Source: Lentinula raphanica
Taxonomy: Eukaryota > Basidiomycota > Agaricomycetes > Agaricales > Omphalotaceae
Assembly (NCBI GenBank): GCA_027919835.1
Contig: JANVFP010000005.1
Coordinates: 992,001 to 1,056,000, forward strand
DNA: 64,000 nucleotides
Direction: 5' to 3'
The position numbers were made by a program, and so were the translations under genes. Shown here piece after piece: positions 57,938 through 64,000 of this stretch. Each line of letters opens with the position of its first letter. Within the stretch, counting starts at the first letter, position 1. The notes under the pieces are model-generated. The model saw only the letters and a program-made list of their open reading frames with translations, made no database searches and was not told the origin of the DNA.

Positions 57938-60537
57938 TCAAATCGAATGTGGAACGACTGGTGCACGTTTGAAAAAATCAGCAAAAGTGGATATGTAATG
58001 CAGAGCAACAAGAAATTCAGCGTGTTCGAGAATATCAAGCTCAGGAGTCTGACCGGGGCCTATTTGTTCAAGGTATACCGACACACTGGCAGGAACTCCG
58101 TAGGAGAATCCCCAACCACGCATGATACGGAACAGATTGTAGACACCTTCCTGACGCAATGCAGGGCTTGAGGAGCCGAATCCCATGTGTCCGTCGATGA
58201 TACCTGGGAGGGCCGCTACCTTCTGGAAGCGATCCGTTGAGTTTGATGCTGCCAAGTCATCATGGATCTGGCCTTCCTCCGCAACGGCGTCGTTCATGCA
58301 GCTGGGATCGAATTGGTACAGAAAGCGATCCGCAAGGAGAAGTTCAGATTTGAACGAGATATGAATGATTTCCTCTAGAATCTCCCTGCAAACGTCAGGA
58401 GGAAGGTCCGATACAAAATGTTGCCCTTGCCATTCCGGAACAACAGTATCCAGCTTAGTGAGATCGATTTCCTGAAGGTGGAGTTAGGCATTATTGCATG
58501 GCTGAACGGTTAAGAGGTACATACCAAGCCACTCCTATTCAAACTCTGCTGTAGATCCTCGATGAGCTTGGCTCGCTCTTTGGATGTCTGTGTCCCGTCA
58601 GATTCCTTGAGCGTTCCCAAACCCAAGATCTTTCGCCATTGCGAATTGCTAAGAGGCGCGCAAAGGGTACCTATTTTGCGCACTCGGTAATGAAGTAACG
58701 GTCGGAGCTTGAGATACGTTTTGAGAAACGGCTGGTAGAGCTTTTGGTCCATCCCACCCAGCATGCCAGGGTCCGGTAATACATACCCCCTTGGTACAGA
58801 CAGTCGAGCGTTTTGGCTCTCTCTGAAATCTCGACCAACATCCCGGCTGGCCTTGACCCAAGCGGGGATGGATGAGGGCATGATAACAGAGGAGATGGGT
58901 TCGAACTTGTTTCGGCCGCGGTCAACTTTTTTTGAGGCTGGTGTTTTCTTTTGTTTCGGATCTGTTGTTTGAAATAAAATGAGTAGCGAAGGAGTGAAAG
59001 TAAGTGAAACATACAAGGTTTGGGCCGTGTTGAGGAGGAGTCTTTTGAAGGTCCAGCTCTCGGTGGTGAAGCTAAACATACAATTGGAATGTGAGCTGAA
59101 TGCTTTGTGTGATAGCAGATTGAATACCTACACTGTTCATGTACTGCCTTGACTGCAAGTGACACCAATTCCCCAGGCTGGTTCGTGAGATGCTTCGGCA
59201 TTGGTGAAGCATCAAATGCAGATCCAGGAAAAGCCAGTTGTTCATTGTGTTCGGCCATACAGTGGTAACGCTCTAAAGACCCGAAACTTCCTGAATAGAT
59301 AACACGATATGGAGGGTCCGCATCCTTGAATGAGACAACTGGCTCCACAATTGCCTTCAAAGTTTCGCAAGGCTTGTCATCTGTATGCCAATGGTCAACG
59401 ACGACTTCAGGATGGGGCGGTAGACGTCGATACAGCCAAACAGGAATTCCGACCTAACCAAAATGAGATTGAGACTGAGTTGGACGTGATGGAACAGCGA
59501 TACTTACACGAAGGCAGTTTTCAGCGATTTCTGGCCGATCAGTAAGCGCTCCAACGACGATGAGCTTTGTCGGTACTCTATACACTTCCAGTACCCCCCA
59601 TCGCGGTTCTACAGATTGAATCCAGGTGATACGAGCGCGCAATTCAAGACAAACACGCTGACAGATCCTCCATGCCATCAAAGTTTCGGAGAAGTTCGAT
59701 GCTTCGTGTCGGAGATGTCCAAGAAGGTATTGTATACGATTTCGATAGAGTTTGACTTTGCGATCATTTCGAGCGGAAGGAGTTGTCAGAGAAGAGGAGT
59801 CGATAGTCGAAGATGAAGACATTGGAACAGGTGCTAGAAGGTCACGAACGATGTTCATATATTCATGTTCCAATGCCTCAATCATTTCCTTGGGTAGGTG
59901 TCCAATGGGCTCAGCAGCAAGCTTGAACCCATCAATCGGGTTAAACATTGTTTCGTCTGGGACAATCCACAGTATTTGATCCAACTCCGGTAAAGGAATC
60001 AAGGGAAGATGGGGTACCGCAGGATCATATGGCTGTGGATGCAGCAAAGGATCATGTTCGCCGTAAAGATAATTTGCACGGAGACGGATATCCTGTGTAC
60101 CGAGTAAGGGTTCAGGCAGTCGTCGAGAGTTTGGGGACGTGATGTAATGGCCGAATTCAGGGTATTGACGACCGATGAGCCCGACATGCGACTTGATTGC
60201 AGTAGCCTGTAAGCTAGGTCAAACCAGTTAGCAGTATGAAGAACATAGAGCGCACCATTATGAGAGTGTGAGTACCGAAGCTGAAGCTGAGGACCGAAGT
60301 TATTCGACGTAGCGCAAGACCACGAGAGATAGATCCAGGCAATGTAAAATTGACCCAGAGCAGAACGAGTACGACAACGTAAAGTCGCGTACTACAAGAG
60401 GAACCACGATAACTTAAAGTTAGTCGTGATGATTCTTTAGAGTGTGGGATGAGAGAGGTTGATAGCACACGCCAGTCTTGTGGATTAACGATGACGGACT
60501 TGGAGGAAGGGGATGATATCGACGGGGTTGATGCCAA
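57938..60537 (-). CDS. Large unknown protein beside the KDZ element
   Basis: Not recognised. On the minus strand, successive exons share one style. An upstream frame from ATG 60537 (MASTPSISSPSSKSVIVN) is followed by SHVGLIGRQYPEFGHYITSP, PLLHPQPYDPAVPHLPLIPL, LDQILWIVPDETMFNPIDGF, AWRICQRVCLELRARITWIQ and VGIPVWLYRRLPPHPEVVVD. Then come HWHTDDKPCETLKAIVEPVV, YSGSFGSLERYHCMAEHNEQ, MPSSIPAWVKASRDVGRDFR, EIDLTKLDTVVPEW and SFKSELLLADRFLYQFDPS, ending at 57938. Total length is roughly 700 residues. The first exon and its join are uncertain. Same orientation as the transposase, 750 bp upstream of it, so it may be element cargo or a companion gene amplified with such elements. No catalytic motif could be assigned. 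Confidence 0.65.
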
Positions 60538-60822
60538 AAAAATTACATACTAATAGGCGCTCAGCGCTCAGCTAGGTTTTTCGTGAAACTTCAAGGCATG
60601 TGACCTCGTCTGTAACTCCTGCTCACTACTTGTGCTGTATGCCGGCTTCATTCTCTATCATCTCACGACGCTCTTGCTGCTTTCCAAGACCATTTCTTAC
60701 AAGCTCAGCGAGGCAAGACATCTATACGCGCGGGTTTTCAAGCACAAATTTTCTTCGAACGCTATCCGCCGACGCGGCTTCGAGCCTAGAGTAGGATCTC
60801 AATAAAGGGTGGCCGCTTGCTA

Positions 60823-61507
60823 ATGCAGAGAACAGCTGTGCTATGTGGATCTTTTGGTATCTCTCGAGCAAAGGTCAGTTCGCTGTTCATTGCCCTTGAC
60901 TTTTTCTATCATTGATTAACGTACTCCCTAGGCTCTAGCCCGCCTCATGGAAGAAACACCCGACCAGAGAGAATCACTCGTCCAGCTTGTACTTCCCTTC
61001 GTCACTGTTCCCTTCCGGTATCCATCGGCATTTGCTCCAGCTAATCATTTCCGTTCGCCTCTTCGCTCTGCAGCCCACTCGTCATCATCAACACCCTTCA
61101 GTATCCCCGACACCTCATGGACCGTATCCCATATATCTTCATCCGAACCGTTATACGTGGCTCATTCCTCATTTCGGCCAACCATCTCTACTCGGCGTCA
61201 ACATTATGCTCTCGACTCGCAGTCTTGGAAGCTGCTGGCCATGCGCCGCTTTCTTGCAGTATGTCTTGTGCGGAATTTTGTTTAGGGTCTCTTTTTCAGG
61301 AGAAAGAATACCAAAGGTACGTTGTCTTCTCATCCATACATGTCTCCACTTACATCAACCTTTCTCACAGGCGGGTCCCCATAGACATACCCGTTCTCAT
61401 CGGCGCTCAGCTTAGATCTCACCGGTACGTCGAACTTTCTATCACTCAATCTCTGTGCTCGAACCTCCAGTATGTGCTTCGATGTTTATATCGAGTCAAG
61501 CTCTTGA
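60823..61507 (+). CDS. Unknown five-exon gene
   Basis: Not recognised. Five exons (60823-60873, 60932-61258, 61300-61316, 61371-61424, 61471-61507) are separated by four GT..AG introns of 41-58 bp. All joins keep one frame, giving 161 residues. The protein starts MQRTAVLCGSFGISRAK, continues ALARLMEETPDQRESLVQLV, has a Ser/Pro-rich middle, then LAMRRFLAEKEYQRRVPIDI and PVLIGAQLRSH, ending at TGA 61507. Four in-phase introns in so short a gene argue that it is or recently was coding. No signal peptide or known domain is visible. A read-through of intron 2 would end at 61285 instead. Confidence 0.5.
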
Positions 61508-61773
61508 GCCACTAGTATGCAGACCCGACTTTGGGGCAGCAGAACGTCGGCAACTAGCGTGGACGCGATGTATCTTGATGTAATCACTGAAGTCTGAGTC
61601 AATCCCTTATGTCTATTTCATCCTCGTCTCTCTCCATCGAAATCGAAGCACTGACTAGACAAGCTCTTTAGCGGTCACTATCGACGTCTGTATGGCGTTA
61701 TTATCCTTTGTTTTTCCATTCCATGGGTGAGTCAGTACACTATCTTGATTGTGTGACATGTAACTGAAATCTA

Positions 61774-61870
61774 TCATACGAAGACATCAAGCGTCTCTTT
61801 CAAACTCTGGATAGCAGCCCTCAAATCCTCGTCAACCAGGACCTCCGTCACCTTTTCTTCCACCTCCACT
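61774..61870 (-). pseudogene. Copied last-exon fragment of the gene at 62328-63317
   Basis: The minus strand reads EEKVTEVLVDEDLRAAIQSL and LKETLDVFV then TGA at 61774, closely matching the last ~30 residues of the gene at 62328-63317 (EEKVTEVLVDDGLKAAVQSL, LKETLDIFV). Similarity continues a little into the 3' flank (about 61735-61773 against 62283-62327). Upstream, the match stops and no further exon is present. Confidence 0.75.
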
Positions 61871-61990
61871 CCTCACCTCCACTCCTTATGGCTGGCAGCC
61901 CGGCTGCCGTTCGCTCGTGCACGGGCGTAGGCCATGACTCCTCAACTTTCTCCACTCTCCAAATTCAACAGCCAGCACAGCAGACATGTA

Positions 61991-62089
61991 CTGTGTGCTC
62001 GTGCTCAGGGATTCGCAGCTTTATGCTGTGAATTCAATGCCTGTGTCCTCGTGCTCAGGGATTCGCAGCTTTATGCTGTGAATCAATGC
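61991..62089. repeat. Tandem duplication, 50 bp unit
   Basis: Two head-to-tail copies (61991-62040 and 62041-62089) of a unit containing CTCGTGCTCAGGGATTCGCA differ at one base and one single-base gap. A recent local duplication; no coding role seen. Confidence 0.85.
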
Positions 62090-62327
62090 TGCTGGCCTGG
62101 CGTTAACAGCTTTCCGCGTTGTGCTCGGCCATGTGCTGGCACTGTTGGCTTCTCTCGGCTACACGCTTCGCAGGTTTGTATCTACCATGGAGACTGAGAC
62201 ATCAGTGTCCCGTAACGTCGTGGATCTGTTGTTGAACGAGCAGTTCATGCCAAGCATATCTGGTTCCATATCCATAAGGTGAGTTGATACACTATGTCCA
62301 ACATTGTACCGTCATCTAACTAGATTA

Positions 62328-63317
62328 TTACACAAAGATATCAAGTGTTTCCTTCAAACTTTGGACAGCCGCCTTCAGGCCGTCGTCGACCAAGACCTCG
62401 GTGACCTTTTCTTCTAGATGCTTGCACGCCGAAATCAAATCCTCGCGGGTGAATACCCGATCCTTTGCAGAAGAACTGATCGCGTAACGACCAGATGGGC
62501 GATGAATACCGGAGGGACCGGCAGAAGAGGAGGCAGTGGGCTGAGTGGACTGAGTGGACTGAGTGGACAACAAACGATCCCCGACTAATTTCACATCGAC
62601 AATCTCTACTTCCGAATCCGAGGACTCGGAGTCAGAGATATAGATGGACTGTGGCTTTTTGGCGACTGCCATGGAAAGCCTAGCTCTTTTGGCCACGGAC
62701 TTCTGAGCACCAGAATCCTGAGCATCGAATTTTCGCTTTGGGGCTCTCAACGGCGAGGACTGGACCTCCCGCTCGTCGTGGTGAACTTGTGGGCCTGCAG
62801 GAGATGACCGGACTTCCCGTTCCATGTCGCCATCGTTGAGGAAATGCTTCCGGATGTTACTTGCCAGTGTCTGCTTTCCCGCACACTCCAGCCAAAAAGC
62901 GTATTGCACCGCTAACTTGCGCCGATCACGAATCGGGACTGGGATATGCTGAAAGTTACATGGCGGCCCCCATAGCCTATCGGGATTTCGACACTCTTTT
63001 GTGCCACAGAACTTTCAGCTCCATCAGAGTAGGCAACAATAAAACAAACTGTCACAACTCACACGTCGGGTTATTCGACCCATTTCACCTCGGGTGGCCC
63101 TCTGACCACCAGTCATCACCGTATACGAGTGGATATTGTCGGGAGTCCTAGGATTCATGCACCTTCCCAAGTCCTTCAAATAATCTGTATTGTTTTCCCT
63201 GTCGAACGTGAGGCGGAGACCAACAAGCGCCTTGCCATATCCAGTACCCTCGAATCCACGGGGTATGGAACCAGCGAAGGTTGGGTTATCGTTGTAAGTC
63301 GGGGCAGTAGAAGGCAT
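62328..63317 (-). CDS. Unknown protein with acidic/Ser-rich middle
   Basis: Not recognised. Exon 1 (63063-63317) and exon 2 (62328-62948) join in phase over a 114 bp GT..AG intron, giving 291 residues. It starts MPSTAPTYNDNPTFAGSIPR, continues FEGTGYGKALVGLRLTFDRE, NPRTPDNIHSYTVMTGGQR and TRRHIPVPIRDRRKLAVQYA. A basic nuclear-type patch (LRAPKRKFDAQ) and an acidic Ser cluster (SIYISDSESSDSEVEIVDVK, a SUMO-interaction-like pattern) follow. It ends in a helical segment (DLISACKHLEEKVTEVLVDD). A nuclear role is possible from composition; that is inference. The last exon has a separate degenerate copy at 61774-61870. Confidence 0.65.
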
Positions 63318-63791
63318 TAGGATGTAAGTTTCTGTATGTTGAAGTCTAATTGTGTAATTGTTCTTATATATGTTTTGGCAGATATCGTAGCAGGAGGATA
63401 GACCTCCGGAACAAGAGTGCAAGGTCCAATAGACCACCGTGGTCAATAGACCGGAACAATAGTGCAAGGAGGCCCAAGTGCGAACTTCATGTGGCATTTT
63501 GACCGATTTTTGGAACACCGTTTGTACCTCAACAAGTCAAAGCTGGACGACAAAAGAGTTTGCTAGATTTTCTTTGACCACATGCATGTCCACTTTTTCT
63601 CCCCATCGATCCTAACACCCAACCCACACGAACTCCTTTTGTACCTCAACAGGTCAAAGCTGGATGACAAAAGAGTTCGCTAGAAATTTTTGACCAGTAA
63701 CGACTTAAAGACTCGAAGTACGATAATGCATGTCCACTTTTTCTCCCCATCCACCTAGCACCCAGTCCACGCTAAGTCCAAACCCAGATCA
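63318..63791. repeat. Direct repeats upstream of the right-end gene
   Basis: A block at about 63521-63630 (starting TTTGTACCTCAACAAGTCAA and ending with a CCACTTTTTCTCCCCAT segment) recurs at about 63638-63771 with an extra ~30 bp inside the second copy. A shorter repeat (CCGGAACAA-AGTGCAAGG) occurs twice at 63402-63475. The second long copy ends about 20 bp before the next start codon, so the repeat may form part of that gene's promoter. Confidence 0.7.
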
Positions 63792-63835
63792 ATGCCTCGC
63801 GTCAGAGACGATCCACCTCCTCCTCCCTATGAAGG

Positions 63836-63884
<49 letters not shown>

Positions 63885-64000
63885 GCTGACCCCGATGGTG
63901 TCAACGTCAAAAATCGCAAGCATGATATTGATCGGTCGATCACTGACGTAGTCAGGAAGAAATGGGGCAATGAGTATGAAGCGATATACCTGGAGTCCAA
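63792..64000 (+). CDS. Start of an unknown gene with a Pro-Ala repeat (partial)
   Basis: Runs off the window. ATG 63792 gives MPRVRDDPPPPPYEG, then eight Pro-Ala units encoded by a perfect CCTGCT hexanucleotide repeat (63837-63884). ADPDGVNVKNRKHDIDRSIT and DVVRKKWGNEYEAIYLES follow, a charged, probably helical, segment. A PPPPY motif precedes the repeat. No intron is seen within the visible part. The product is not recognised. Confidence 0.55.

Larger units (their letters stand above)
61508..62327. other. Repeat-bearing intergenic stretch
   Basis: Holds a copied last-exon fragment (61774-61870) and a 50 bp tandem duplication (61991-62089). Otherwise no gene is supported. Confidence 0.45.

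Noticed and set aside
58840..59360. Possible TET/JBP dioxygenase cargo, suggested by an H-x-D-like string (HWHTDD)
   Set aside because: The rest of the dioxygenase signature could not be found, so the gene is left as unknown.
62041..62197. CRISPR-like reading of the tandem repeat region
   Set aside because: Only two adjacent copies without spacers, in a eukaryotic genome.

Overview
The window is a piece of a nuclear genome from a filamentous basidiomycete, most likely an Agaricomycete. Genes are dense, sit on both strands and are cut by many short introns (about 45-65 bp, GT..AG, one probable GC..AG). Several products belong to mushroom-type families (DUF6593-like, DUF6699-like, a KDZ transposase with a CxC2 cysteine cluster). 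No rRNA, tRNA, CRISPR array or prokaryotic feature was seen. Exon joins were made by eye; joins that could not be resolved are flagged.

Left part (1-28 kb): after a gene-poor 3 kb end carrying two diverged copies of a ~0.45 kb repeat comes a block of conserved housekeeping genes. These are DNA topoisomerase III (TOP3, -), divergent from the U3 processome factor UTP25 (+); the autophagy E2 enzyme ATG3 (-); a LYAR-type nucleolar zinc-finger protein (-); a DUF6699-like protein (-); a small secreted protein (-); a disordered basidiomycete protein (+); mitochondrial cytochrome c peroxidase CCP1 (+); prefoldin subunit 4 (-), divergent from sphingosine-1-phosphate lyase DPL1 (+); and an alpha-arrestin with PY-like motifs (+).

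Middle part (28-50.5 kb): a muskelin/kelch homologue (-) is followed by a tandem segmental duplication of about 2.54 kb. Each unit carries the 5' end of muskelin plus a gene for a signal-peptide protein of unknown family. The result is two diverged secreted paralogues and a frameshifted stub of muskelin exon 1. Then come CCR4 deadenylase (-), an alpha/beta hydrolase (-), a bZIP factor (+), a ~3.85 kb gene-poor stretch, the H2A.Z chaperone CHZ1 (-) and a DUF6593-like protein (+).

Right part (50.5-64 kb) is accessory DNA. It holds a KDZ (Kyakuja-Dileera-Zisupton) DNA transposon whose multi-exon transposase looks intact, next to a repeat-rich segment. That segment abuts a secreted-type reading frame that lacks a start codon. 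Beside the transposase is a large unrecognised gene in the same orientation. Beyond lie two unrecognised multi-exon genes, a copied last-exon fragment, several short direct repeats and the start of a Pro-Ala-repeat protein running off the window.

The conserved genes share no single pathway. The best candidates for something undescribed are the duplicated secreted gene pair (31.4-36.5 kb) and the KDZ element with its unknown neighbours (52.2-63.3 kb).
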